DNA from: Leucaena leucocephala
Taxonomy: Eukaryota > Streptophyta > Magnoliopsida > Fabales > Fabaceae
DNA length: 64,000 bases
Direction: 5' to 3'
Assembly (NCBI GenBank): GCA_037074615.1
Contig: CM073546.1
Location: 8,921,501-8,985,500 of the forward strand
Below are positions 46,884 to 58,039 of this stretch, piece by piece. A program made the position numbers and the translations under genes. The notes under the pieces were generated by a model. The model did not search any database and had not been told where the DNA came from. It saw only the letters and a program-made list of their open reading frames with translations. Within the stretch, counting starts at the first letter, position 1. Each line of letters starts with the position of its first letter.

Positions 46884-46895
46884 TGGTATGAGAGC
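46884..46895 (+). other. Primer-binding site (initiator tRNA-Met type)
   Basis: TGGTATGAGAGC differs from the usual TGGTATCAGAGC by one base and lies at the end of the 5' LTR. Confidence 0.65.
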
Positions 46896-47109
46896 ATAGT
46901 TTCCTTATTTATATTGTATTATATAGTAGTAGTAATTTACATTATTTAATTCTTCCCTATCAGTTTATAAATTGTCTTTATTATAGTACTTACCTATTAT
47001 GGTGGGTTGCATTCTTTGGATAGGAGAAATGGTGTAAAATTAGAGACATTATTAGAAAATAAAATAAAAAGCCTTTATAGAGTATACTGAATTTTGTAAC
47101 AAAATTTAT

Positions 47110-47124
47110 AAAAGGAAAGGAGAG
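47110..47124 (+). other. Polypurine tract
   Basis: AAAAGGAAAGGAGAG lies one base before the 3' LTR start (TGTAATATCC), the position needed to prime plus-strand synthesis. Confidence 0.8.
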
Positions 47125-47125
47125 T

Positions 47126-47771
47126 TGTAATATCCCAATTTTTATTCTTTTATTTAAACAAAAGTAAAATATTATTTATCAATAATTCAATGTTTATAAT
47201 ATCTTAAACGCATTGTTTAAAGTTTAAAAATATATGAAATCAAGAAATAGGAGAAAATTAAATTATCAATTGTTGAAAATTTATTATAAAGTGTTAAAGA
47301 AATTGTTAGGATGAATAAATAATCAATAATCATCTTAAATGGTTGATGATATATATATAGGTAAATATAGGGAACATATATATAATAATATACATATATA
47401 AAATAATATATATACATATATCTATAATTATAAATAAATGGTGTTTTATCCTTTAGGGATTATCTACGATGCCTTTGATTGTATTTGTTATTAAATTATC
47501 TTGTGTATTCATCTTTTAAGGTGCTGTCGTAGGATAATTTTTATAAAGAGAGCTATCTTGTGGATTTGTTATAGTCTATTATGGGATTTTCGGATGAAAG
47601 TATTAATTAGATTATCATAAGATGTTATTTCAAATTGTAATTCATGAAAAATAATAAGATTATATAAGATTGAATATAAGAGCAAGATAATAATTAATCT
47701 CATGAACATTTCCTTCAACCACCATAGGCACAAAATGGTATTCATCTCTTCCTAATCTATTTACTTCTATA
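47126..47771 (+). repeat. 3' LTR of the minimal-interior element (truncated)
   Basis: Aligns with 44618-45281 over its whole length. Beyond 47771 the 5' LTR continues but this copy is replaced by hAT-like sequence. Confidence 0.8.
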
Positions 47772-47895
47772 CCTAGGGGTGGTCATGTTATTCCGTCTTG
47801 GGTGACCCATCCCGGTCCTTAAGAATTTGGGACAGATCTATCCCATGTCGAGAAGGATAGGGATAGGACAATATATGTACCAGGATGGGACAGGT

Positions 47896-49658
47896 TGTTA
47901 GGAATTGGAAGACACGCAGAAGAAATTAACTTAAAAATTTTTCATTCCCTGCCAGGATCTACCGTATATATTTAAGTCAAGTGGAAAGAAGTATTACCCT
48001 CAGTATTTAGTCGCGACTTTCTCAGCTTCTGGTTGCGACGTCCACAGCTTCTCTCCGCGGCTGGTGATCTCTTTTCAATCGCAAGAAATTGATAACTCAG
48101 GTCGGCTTCCTCTACTAGTATCCACACGAACAGTGTTCCAACCACAAACGACGAGCTAGCACCTCCTGTCCCTCCAGGGCTTACTCAAGAATCTGTCTTC
48201 TCCGTCTCTATTTTGGCATTTTCTTATCTGCAAACCTTTTGTGGATTCCCATTTTTTTTTCTGTCCCAATTGTAGCTCCTAAATATCAGATATATAGGAT
48301 GCTATGCGTGTTACCACAGACTTGGATTTTTGGAATTAATCTTATATTAATTCTGAAATTAATACAATATCATATATTGTATAATTTGATAAGAAACTAA
48401 TTAAATAAATAGTGTTTGTATTAAATCCGTCCCACAGATTTAATTCACCCATTTATTTAATTTAAAATAAAGATAAGAAGGAATTACATTTGATTTATTC
48501 TCATAAATCAAATTTGACATATCATATCAATTTGAATTTCAAATTCAAACGTGATAGAGATTTAATTTTATCCTTATAAATTAAATCTTGTAAATATCTC
48601 TTATATGAGATATCATATCAATTTGAATTTCAAATTCAAACATGATAGAGATTTAATTTATCCTTATAAATTAAATCTTGTAAATGTCTCTTATATATAA
48701 TATATATATACGAATTTATATATATATGAATATAAATATAAATAAATATATACATCTACCCTGGATCATTCATTGAATCTGGACATGTCTTAGATTCAAT
48801 GAATTTGGACATCATAGCTCATGTTGGGCTATTTTGTGTGTGACCCTATAGGCCCATATGAAGTTGGCAGTTGACCATTTACTATACTGACTCACAAGTC
48901 GCAAGCGGTCTCTAGCAAGACATCATGACTACCCAAATCATATGAGGATCGATGAACGATATAACCTTTTATACAATCATATCATGTCCCTTTTGTCACA
49001 CGATATTTTGGTCATGGATGAGGCATGGAGAATGTCATCCTCCTATTCCTGACAGTTACTTTCTCGATCCCTAAGTAGTCTGACTATAGAAATGGAACTA
49101 CCTTTCCATTATAGTATGGCCATACATTTCTCAGACTCACTCATCGAGAGGCCCAGTAATATCTCTCTACGAATGCGAGGGACAAATTCCATCTTGACCA
49201 TTCACATTCCTCTGCACGGAAAATCACTAAGCCCAAACATAGTCTTTATGATCACTCGGTCAAAAGTGACTTTTGACTAAGTCAAAGTTGAGTGTTTATC
49301 ATGTAGGAATCTATGATTATCTCAGGTCAAAGGGCATAGTGACATGGTTTGTATATGAGAGAAACTTATGACTTAACCCTTGCAACTCTCTTATAGCGGG
49401 TCGGTCCAACACCTTATACTCTTACATGTGCCTATGACCTTGATTTATATCTCTATATATCTTCAAAGTCATACTGGTCTTATTTCATCTTTGCTCCCAC
49501 ATAGATGACCGAGCAGGGACATTTAGGATAAGATCATGAGTTATCCAAAGATGGTCATCACAGTAAACATGCAAATAATATGATAACACAATTAATAAAT
49601 TCATAAATTAACAATGTTCATAAGATAATGATTGGCCCCTAGGGCACAATTTCCAACA
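47896..49658 (-). mobile_element. Solo LTR (Copia type), 1763 bp, with perfect target duplication
   Basis: The plus strand starts TGTTAGGAATTGG and ends CAATTTCCAACA, an inverted repeat with TG...CA borders. It is flanked by identical pentamers CAGGT at 47891-47895 and 49659-49663. Read on the minus strand the start TGTTGGAAATTGTGCCCTAG is a style I associate with plant Copia LTRs. There is no interior, primer-binding site or gene, so it is best explained as the product of LTR-LTR recombination. A TATA-rich zone lies at about 48690-48750. Confidence 0.9.
48521..48700. repeat. 91-bp tandem duplication inside the solo LTR
   Basis: Two copies starting ATCATATCAATTTG at 48521 and 48612 are nearly identical over the unit (GATAGAGATTTAATTT and AAATTAAATCTTGTAAAT blocks). 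Probably part of the LTR promoter region. Confidence 0.85.
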
Positions 49659-49735
49659 CAGGTCTCGGCATAACCCTCGGGTTGTCCCGTCCCATCTTGT
49701 CCCGACGTGAGTTTTGCGTTTTTAGTAATTATACT

Positions 49736-50420
49736 TGAAGAGTTGAAGTCCTCTGCCTTTTATACTTTGCCATCTCACACTCTTCTCACTCTTAGTTATC
49801 ACTTCTCACTCCCACTTTTAGCCATCTTTAGTAGAAGTAGTCACCAGACAGTATAACACCTCATCCCTTGCCCCAACTACCAACGACCTTTGCCACTCAC
49901 ACTGTCAGCCAGTGGCCAGTCCCCCTCACCAACTCTCTGCCTCAATCGGTCCTTCTCAATAGTCTGCACCTAGTTCTGTCTCAAACCCGCGTCCATTATT
50001 TCACTCTCTAATTCTAAGTCTTTACGGTTTTGTCTGGCTTCTTACCTCTCATTCACTCCAACTAGTAAGAAGGTTTGATTTTTAGTTGTTCATCATCTAC
50101 GACACTATTCTTGTCTAGTTTTTCCAAAAATATTTTGCTTGGGTTTTCCATTTTGTTTATTTGACTGTGAAATGATGCGATACGGGTCCTTTTTTTTGGA
50201 ATTTCTTGGTTACTTTAGGTTTTGCATGCTATTGGTCTTGACTGGTAATTTTTTATGGAATTTCTTGGTTACTTTAGGTTTCACAATATGGGTCCTTTTT
50301 TCTACTATTTGTGTTTAAGTGCTACTATTTGTGGATGAGTCTGCGACTCTGAACATTTCTACAAAGATTTGGTGTTAGATTAATGAAACTTTATGAAACA
50401 ACTTGCAAATGTGAACCTAA
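49736..50420. other. CT-rich stretch upstream of exon-like sequence
   Basis: Between 49770 and 50060 the strand is CT-rich and relatively GC-rich, like a plant 5' untranslated region, and a direct repeat GGAATTTCTTGGTTACTTTA occurs at 50199 and 50258. No open frame or known promoter was recognised. Confidence 0.35.
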
Positions 50421-50618
50421 GACGTTTCAAACATTGATAAGCATATTCTAAATCTAGCAATCCGTGCTAGTCATGGTGAAGGAGAGCCAAAATATAAGCT
50501 TCATCTCAAACTGTTTCCTCGGAAGATCTTCCCGGGTCGTTGGAGCGTTGCTATGCATTTACCCGATGCTTTAGATTCCTTACTCATACCTAATGACAGC
50601 ATGATATTCTCAAGCATA
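50421..50618 (+). pseudogene. Exon-like coding segment, unrecognised protein
   Basis: After a stop there is an open stretch of 66 codons: DVSNIDKHILNLAIRASHGE, then GEPKYKLHLKLFPRKIFPGR, WSVAMHLPDALDSLLIPNDS and a final IFSSI. It ends at AGCATA followed by GTGAGT, a strong 5' splice site. Composition and codon usage look more protein-like than the surrounding DNA. I do not recognise the family. There is no start codon in frame, so it would be an internal exon, a captured gene piece inside a transposon or a relic. Nothing coding follows within 800 bp. Confidence 0.35.
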
Positions 50619-51435
50619 GTGAGTCTTTTCTTCTCCCCTAGCTTTTACTTTTACTTTAATTGGTTGCTTCAGAAGATGAAGAGATTGCAACACAGATCTT
50701 TACCTATATGATGTTTCAATTGGTTTGATCTCCTTGAAACCATATTAGCAATTTCGTTTTCATTTCGAATTGTTTACACTAGTGATGTATATAACTTATA
50801 ACTTATTAGTTGTATGAATTGCTCATTGATCTTTCTACCTATTCCCTCCTTATCTTGTTGCACAACATAATATGCAATTCTAACTGTTTTGATTGTGATA
50901 TTATATCTTTTTTATCAGATATTTAATTTTAATTCTTTGAAGCCACATTGGCCAATTTAGTCTCCAGTTCTAACTATTTAATAGTTTGGAGCTTGATCAT
51001 TTAATTTGTATGAATTGCTATCAACTATCTTGCTTGATCTTCCCCCGTTATCTTTTGTACTACATATTATTCAATTATTTTTTCCTTAGGCTGCGATATT
51101 ATATTTTCATTATCTGATGTTTCAATTTGGTATAAGCCAAATTTAGTCTTCATTTAAATCAATTTCATAAAGAGTAGACTAGACCAATTAATATAATTTA
51201 ACAAAAAAAATCTGTGAAACAAATGAAAACAGGACAGTTCTTGATTATGCTGTTGACCACAATATGATTCCAACCGGAAAAATAAACTTTTTTTATTATA
51301 AAATAGTCAATTATATTATATAAAAATTGTTAGTGCAGAAAGATAGCCTCACCGGAGACACCACACATCACACATCAACTTAACTTACAGAAAAGCTCAC
51401 AATTTGATTCCAAGGCCAATAAACTTTGAATCATT

Positions 51436-51817
51436 GCGCCTGTTTGGTTTAATTTAAAATGATAGTTTAAAAAGTACTTTTAAGTTAAATTATAGTTTAG
51501 ACAAAAAATTAGATAAATAGTCATCAAATACTTAAAAGAGATTATGGATTAAATTATAGTTTTAGGGGTTTAAAACTATGGTTTAAGATAAACTTGTCAG
51601 AATAGCTTATGAGTGAGGGAAAAAACCTTTTGGACTGTGTAATGATCATTTTATTCCTGTCTTTTTCTCTATAATTTGCCCTCATATCCTTTCTAGTAAT
51701 TTATTTATTAAAAAATGTATTCTGGTAATAAATATTCAAATATTTATTTATTCATAATTATTTTTTTAAAAAAATTATTCTTTAGAACTTATTATCTCAA
51801 AACTAAATCAAATGGCC
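51436..51817. mobile_element. Short interspersed DNA element, copy 1 of 3
   Basis: It starts GCGCCTGTTTGGTTTAA and ends near AAACTAAATCAAATGGCCC. It shares the blocks GTTTAAAACTATGGTTT, AGCTTATGA, TTTATTCCTGTCTTTTTCTC and ATCCTTTCTAGTAATTTA with copies at 58040 and 61833. The G(T/C)GCCTGTTTGG...CCAAATA borders suggest a non-autonomous hAT or similar family. No coding capacity. Confidence 0.6.
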
Positions 51818-53010
51818 CATTATCTCTATGAATTTAATTAAGAGAGTTATTTAAAATTAATTAAATGTTTGAAAAAAAAAGTCTTATAATTTTAGAATTA
51901 CCCTGAAGTAATAAAAACTGAAACAAAAAATTCCGACTACAAGGAGCGCGGTTAGAGTTATATTTCAGAACCAAATTATAAATGCTTCATTAAATTTTGA
52001 AAAGAGTTTTTATAAATAATACTGAAGACAATTGAATTGAATTCAATGATATGTATGAAATGTTGTAAATGTTCTTTCTTTCTATTATTTTATCTCATAA
52101 TCTTTTATCCAATATTATATTCAACTAATTCGATGACATCATATTTTAAGGTTTGTGAAGAACGGCCATGGAAAGCAAAGAGAGAAGAGATCTTTCATCA
52201 TATTATTCTGAATACTCTGCTTTTATGTCTTGAAGTTGTTGATTTGTTACACTACTCTTTTGAAAATTATGTTGAATATCATAATGAAAAATATTACAAG
52301 TATGCAATTTATATTTGTATACAAGTTGACAAAAATTAATAATTTAAAAATGAGATTTCTATATTCCTTATGTTCCAAGTAGGACAAAAAAACTGAAAAA
52401 AATAAATAATCTAATTTCTATGTTTATATTTTATATGCTTAAGTTTTGCCCAGAATAAGTATTATTTGTTCAATGAAAGATGAGGGTATGCCAAATATCT
52501 TTTATTATTTAGATTAATTATCCTCTCATCTTTTTTAGGTTGATTTAATTCCGTCACCATCTCATTTTCCATGAAATTTTTTTACCCTTCTAAAACAAAA
52601 TGTTTATTTGTAAATAAACATTGTTTTTGGAAGAAATGTGAAATAAAATATACTCCATTCAAAATATTTCATCAAGAAGGGCATACTCTTATATAAAAGA
52701 ATAATTACAAAACGAACTAATCTAGATAATGTTAAATATTCTACCAAAAAAAAACATATTTTGGTCCAAATAATATTACATATAACTCTTATAAAAGATA
52801 CAGCTTATTAAAAAATTATTTTCTGAAATTTCATTTTTAATATTAATTTGTGTAAAAAATTAAGTCTTAAAATTATCCTGGGATTTATAATATTTAATAG
52901 CAATGCTTATGTAGTTTTTCTTTTTTATCAAAATGGTTAGTCTTTAATTTATTTGAAAATTATATTATTTAAATTAAATAACACAATATAAAGGACAAAA
53001 TGAAGTCAAC
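51818..53010. other. AT-rich stretch without supported gene
   Basis: A 100-codon plus-strand frame at 52037-52339 with a hydrophobic N-terminal third is open, but its composition follows the AT-rich background and it has no recognisable domain. I would not call it a gene. Confidence 0.4.
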
Positions 53011-53028
53011 AAGATGCCATGATTTGTC

Positions 53029-53771
53029 GCAGGGGGGAAGATAAGGCAAAGTGGAATGGTTGTAGGAATGGGAAATTTAATGTAAAGTCTGCAAATCGAG
53101 TTGCTAAAAGGGAAAATATGGGGAACTCGAGCTGTATGACTGGGACCTCATATAGTGCTGGATCTCTGATATGGAAGGAGATTTGGAGATTAAAGGTTCC
53201 CCCAAAAGTTAAACTTTTTCTATGGAAGGTTTGTAAAAATGCTATCCCCACGTTTGAGAACCTGTATAGGAGGAAATGCTGTCAGAAAAGGGAGTGTATA
53301 GTGTGTAATAAAGGGATTGAATCTGTTGAACATATGCTGTTAGAATGTGAATAGGTAAGGCGTGTCTGGTATGGCAGCAAATTGGCTTTAAGAAGTGTAG
53401 GGGGGAGTGCTAGGAAATTTGATGGTTGGTTATTAGAAATGTTACATGGATCAGGTTTTAGTGAGTTTGATAAGGCCTTGATTGCAGTATAATAATGCTG
53501 GCAAATATGGAAGGCTAGAAACAAATGGACCTATGAGGGAAGACAATTTGATCCACGGTGTGTAATTGATATTGTGTTAAAAACTGAGTGACTTTTGGGA
53601 TATGAATGGGTGGAGTCAATTGCATGGTTTGACCCCAACGGATAAGCAGGAATGGTGTCCTTCACCTGAGGGGGTTATAAAGATTGATATTGATGGCAGT
53701 TTTAATGAAGAGGGAATAGCAGGGATTGGGTCGTCTGTAGGGATATGGATGGAAATTTTGTGTTTGAATCA
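53029..53771 (+). pseudogene. LINE ORF2 zf-RVT domain and start of RNase H
   Basis: The frame from 53019 reads KWNGCRNGKFNVKSANRVA, IWKEIWRLKVPPKVKLFLWK and ECIVCNKGIESVEHMLLECE, the zf-RVT domain with C-x2-C and H-x4-C metal ligands. A TAG at 53352-53354 follows where relatives have Trp, but similarity continues (VRRVWYGSKLALRS). From 53602 the RNase H begins (WCPSPEGVIKIDIDGSFNEE, with catalytic Asp) and, after a one-base shift, CRDMDGNFVFE. The LTR then interrupts the domain. Confidence 0.85.
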
Positions 53772-56586
53772 TGACGTCAAAGTATACTGTTCATTTAGTT
53801 AAAAATTCTGAAAATAGATTCTGATCATTGATTTTAGAAAATTCATCCTCTTTGACATGTTAACTAACCATATGTAAAATTTCATATATTTATTCTATCA
53901 TTTACTATTTTTCATTACATCATAAATATCGTACTCAAACTGATGATATAACATTATTATATACAACAATTTATCATATAACATTTATATTATCTAATCT
54001 CTAACTCTCTTCATGCTTCTTCATCTTCTTTTTTCATCATTCATAAACTTGTTGGGATTGAAATTATATGGATGGTGTGAGATTTTTAAGGAAATCTCAG
54101 TAGCAAATGGAAATCATACAATGCATACAGCTACATGCTTGATGTTAATATGTGTGCACTTAATAATCATGCTTGTATAATGATATCTTACATACTTCCA
54201 TGTTATTTAATTATAAAATATGGCCATAGCATAAAAAGAAACAGAACATTACTTAATCATATATATTTCACATAATCAAAGTAAGTAAACATCACATAAA
54301 ACATTTAAGCAATATAAGCATACAAGTTCACTACCTCTTCTTACTTTCCTTATCCTTTCTCTTTACCTCTTGCTTCTTATTTCTCTTTGATGTGTAGCTT
54401 CCTTCTTTGAGTACACAAACTAAATCTTAACATTTTATTATCATCATTCATTACAATCTAACTTCCTTGACTATTGAATTTGATTTACTAAAATAACTTT
54501 CCTTAATCTTTATTAATTAGCTTGACTTTACCCTACACAATTTAGCCTTCTAAATCTATTTATGAACTCAAAATTCTCAAATTCTAGTAGCTACATACTA
54601 TTCTGGATAGAATTGAAATATATCCTATTTGTTTCCAAAAAATTATCATTTTAATTCCAATACTTCTAATACTTGTTTCACTACTTTATCCCACACAATT
54701 TTTTATTTTTAAACCATTAGAAATATCAAAATTATGACATTCTAATCAATGTTCATGTGTGTGAATAGTAATAGAGAAGACTTCAAAAATTCATCTTTAA
54801 ATTCCAATGCTTCCAAAGTTCCAAACCTATCAAATCCTACACAAAATCATCTTCTAAATTCAATGTAAGCATTAAATCATTAAAACTCCATCTCTTTCTA
54901 TCCAAAACATCCTTGGCCAAAAGGCTTTATCCATGGCAAATTCAAGAATATCAACTTGATTCAATAACCAAGCATCTAACTAGCTTATTTAAGCATTAAT
55001 CACATAGTTCTAACTTTAATTTCTTCTTTCTCCTTTCATCTAGGGTTTTGGACAGCATATATACCCTAGAGAAATCTCATTTTTCTTCCATAAAAACTCT
55101 AAGTTCAAGCCCCAAATTAAATAAAAATAAACTAGGATATATTGCTTACCTTAAACCCTAGCTAGTTTGAACTTTGGTACATTGAATCTTTCTTGTATTG
55201 ACTTGACTTTTCACTTGAGCATCACCTCCCCAATGCTTCTTTTTCTTGGCACAAAGTGAAGGAAAAGGAGGTGTATTTATAAACTTTAAGGCATGGAAAT
55301 GAATGGCCAATATCACTTTGTGTACTATTCAATCTAATGGCTCATATTACATCTTCTATAAAGCTTACTCTAGAAGCCAAAAAGTGACATTATCTATGAC
55401 ATCATCAAGGGACACCTAATATCTCATATGGCAAAATTTCAAAGGAAAGAAGCATCTAGAAAAATTTCAATACAATCCGGTACCAGCTCAATCCAATTTC
55501 TCAAAAACTAAACTGTTTTCTAAACCTAATTTTTCTGAGATTCCATAATATGTTTTTTGATCTTAAATCTAATATCTAGATTTTTTCTACCATTGACATT
55601 CTTGGACTAAGTTTAAACTTAATTATTGATCCCTTACAAATTACCAAAATGTCCTTAGTTCTTCTTTTACTTTAATAAATCTAGGGACATTATCGCCTTT
55701 TCAAACATCATCAAAGTATTCCCTAACTCTGGTCAACTATTCTTGGAACCGTCCTTGATAGTTTGAACTTGGTCAAATGACTAAATTACCCTCCATTCAT
55801 CTCTTACTCAATGGCATAGCATAGGGGCATTTTTATAATTTTTCATAACATAATGGTATTTTTACAATTTTATATCTTTTAGGGTATTTATTAACACTGG
55901 TACATATACCTATCTAAAAATATCATTAGGTCTATGAGGCATCATTTTGGGCCTTTTACTTGGTCTCTTGCCTTCATGGGTTTAACTTCTAAGAAATTTC
56001 CCAAAAAGTATTTATCGGATGTTTTATTCCACCTTAAATTCTATTATAAATTCCACATAAATCTTTGTTGAGCTCTGTTAATTTCATAAATTATCATATT
56101 AATTATAAAAATTTACTAAAAAGTTTTATCTGGTTCTGAAATTCATAAGATATTGTACTAATTTTCTAAATTTTAAAAATTCATATCAATTTATCGGGAC
56201 CTCAAATCAAAATTTTTGTATTAAACTTATTAGAATAGTTTTCTCTATTTATTGGTAAAATTTGGGACCAAATTATTTTAAGGCAATTTTTGGCCTTCTC
56301 TTACTCAACTTTCTATAATTACCTTTTGCCCATAAACTTTTAGTAATTACACTTTAGTACCTTAAATTTTCATAATTATACTTAATAACTCATAAATTGT
56401 ATCTACTTTCATTTTGTACTATGAAATTTTTAGACTTTTTAGTTTAGTGCCTCTCTTTCTTTAAAATGACTATTATGCCATAAGTACTTTGACTATTTAT
56501 AATTTAGTCCCTAAACATCATTTGTATACTTTTAGGACTTTTATTAAAAGGGGTTTAATAGACTATCTATTATCAGGATATGATAA
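53772..56586 (-). mobile_element. LTR of the TGTAACAT family, copy 4, 2.8 kb
   Basis: This is the longest copy. On the plus strand it starts TGACGTCAAAG and ends CAGGATATGATAA, so the minus strand begins TTATCATATCCTG, matching TGTCATATCCTAA of copy 2 with a substitution in the TG. It is collinear with copies 1-3 and contains TATAAATA on the minus strand at 55274-55281, about 1.3 kb from the LTR start, and an inverted GAGATTT...AAATCTCA near 54085. It splits the LINE RNase H domain, which resumes at about 56587. No clear 5-bp target duplication was found. Confidence 0.7.
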
Positions 56587-57004
56587 GAAGCTTGCTGCTA
56601 ATAATAGTTTTGAAAGTGTTATGACGGAATCTGACTGTAGGGATTTGGTTTCTGCTGTGAATTTTTGCAGGTTATAAGCTTGGGTCTTATTGAAGATCTT
56701 AAAGAGCTAATGAAGAAGGTGAAGGAGGTGTAGGTTCGCTGGGTGTCACGTGATGGTAACAAGGCAGCTGACATGCTTGCCAAGCTCAATTATAGGAGGG
56801 TGAGCCTTGGTGATAGGGATGATAATCCCCCACCCTCCTTTTTTGTGCTTATTCTGAGTGAAGCAACTGGTGTTGGTTAAAATTTTGTAGTTATGGATGT
56901 TTTTTGTTTTCTGTTCTTTTGGTAAACTCTAGTCACGTTATGTTGGGTTGTAATGTTTTTCGTTGATTGGTGAAAGTTCGATCTTTGATGGCCCCCAAAA
57001 AAAA
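56587..57004 (+). pseudogene. LINE ORF2 RNase H C-terminal part and 3' tail
   Basis: The coding strand reads KKLAANNSFESVMTESDCRD, then in other frames LVSAVN, ELMKKVKEVQVRWVSRDGN and KAADMLAKLNYRRVSLGD. The ESDC and N.AAD.LAK blocks carry RNase H catalytic residues (Asp) as in plant LINEs. Two frame changes separate the blocks. The 3' untranslated region ends in the A-run that borders the target duplication. Confidence 0.8.
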
Positions 57005-57022
57005 AAGATGCCATGATTTGTC

Positions 57023-58039
57023 TTTTAAAAACGCGTTTTTTTTTAACTAGACTGATGATTAAGACTTCCAAGCGCACTTTAATGTTCAACAGAGTTTTAA
57101 ATAATGTTTCCTTCTTTATCTTCATGACAATTTACCTTCCACATAATGTTAGTAATTCTTGAATTTTTAGTTTTTGTTCAACAATATTTTAATTGCTAAT
57201 ATGTTTTTTTTTGGTATACAAAATTTTAGGTGAGTTCAATATCTGTTCCCCCAAGGTCAGTGTATAGCTTCAGGGTTTAGAGAGTATTTACAGAAAACTT
57301 ATGAGATCACCTACTAAAGGAGTCCTTACAACTGTAGTTGAAATCGAACTCACATTCTTATGAGATATAAATTCGTTCTTTACTATTTGTGCTAACTCTC
57401 ATTACTAATATCTCGTAAAAATACAAACAATTTTTACAATTTGAACCTTTAATTTCTTGTCATTTTTAATCTTGAACTATGCACCTGTGGTCGAATTTTT
57501 TTTATTTTTCAATCTAACGAAATTTCTCATATTCTGGCCCACTACAATCTGGCATTCATATTTGAGGATAAATTATTTAAAACTTTATTGAGGACTAATC
57601 AGTAATAATCCATCATGGATTAAATAAATTTGACCTTTATTCTTTGTTCTTTTGTTTTAATTTCCTTTCCATTTATAATAATCACAACAAGGTTTAATAA
57701 TATATGAATATCATAGTAATTGTAATTTTATAAGATCTAAATCCAAGGAAAAATAATTTTATCTGCGGTAGATTGTCACTTGGACAATAGATCAAATCAG
57801 AATAATGTAATTTAAATTATATTTTAAAATATAAAATTATGAAAGTGATTCTTCTTGAGTTTAACGAGGAAAATTTAAAATAAAATAAAAAAAATATTAC
57901 CAATGATAGTTGAGTAGAGTAAATAGGTTTTTAAGTAAGGTCTAAATTTCCATATCTGTAATGGTGAATTTTTTTTTTTTAAAAAAACAAGAAATTGGGA
58001 GAGCCTTTCCCATTTGAAGTTCTATGCGACTCAAATTTA
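57023..58039. other. Stretch without recognised gene
   Basis: AT-rich, closed frames, long T and A runs (for example near 57960). Nothing recognised. Confidence 0.4.

Larger units (their letters stand above)
44618..47771 (+). mobile_element. Non-autonomous LTR retrotransposon with ~230-bp interior
   Basis: A 5' LTR (44618 to about 46880), a primer-binding-site-like TGGTATGAGAGC at 46884, a polypurine tract AAAAGGAAAGGAGAG at 47110-47124 and a 3' LTR starting TGTAATATCCC at 47126 lie in the correct order. The first 650 bp of both LTRs align well. The 3' LTR stops at 47771, so the element is truncated there. The interior of about 230 bp codes for nothing, as in TRIM/SMART-type elements, but the LTRs are far longer than those of TRIMs. 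It would depend on another element's proteins. Confidence 0.7.
47772..49735. mobile_element. hAT-like GC-rich sequence split by a solo LTR
   Basis: The flanks 47772-47895 and 49659-49735 start CTAGGGGTGGTCATG and contain repeated GGGACAGG, CCCGTCCC and TGTCCCG words, a style common at hAT-type ends with TAGGGGTG. The two parts join when the solo LTR and one CAGGT are removed. The far end of the element was not located, so class assignment is tentative. Confidence 0.4.
53011..57022 (+). mobile_element. 5'-truncated LINE retrotransposon with 18-bp target duplication
   Basis: The element (53029-57004) is flanked by AAGATGCCATGATTTGTC at 53011-53028 and 57005-57022, identical at 18 of 18 bases, and ends in an A-rich run at about 56996-57006. 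The coding strand gives the C-terminal part of ORF2: zinc-binding RT domain, then RNase H split by a 2.8-kb LTR at 53772-56586. Without that insertion the LINE copy is about 1.2 kb, starting just before the zf-RVT domain, so most of RT is missing as in typical incomplete reverse transcription. Confidence 0.9.

Noticed and set aside
48700..48760. Centromeric or telomeric repeat
   Set aside because: Only a TATA-rich patch inside a solo LTR; no TTTAGGG array exists in the window.
52037..52339. 100-codon open frame with hydrophobic N-terminal third
   Set aside because: Composition follows the AT-rich background, there is no domain, splice context or promoter, and flanks are repeats.
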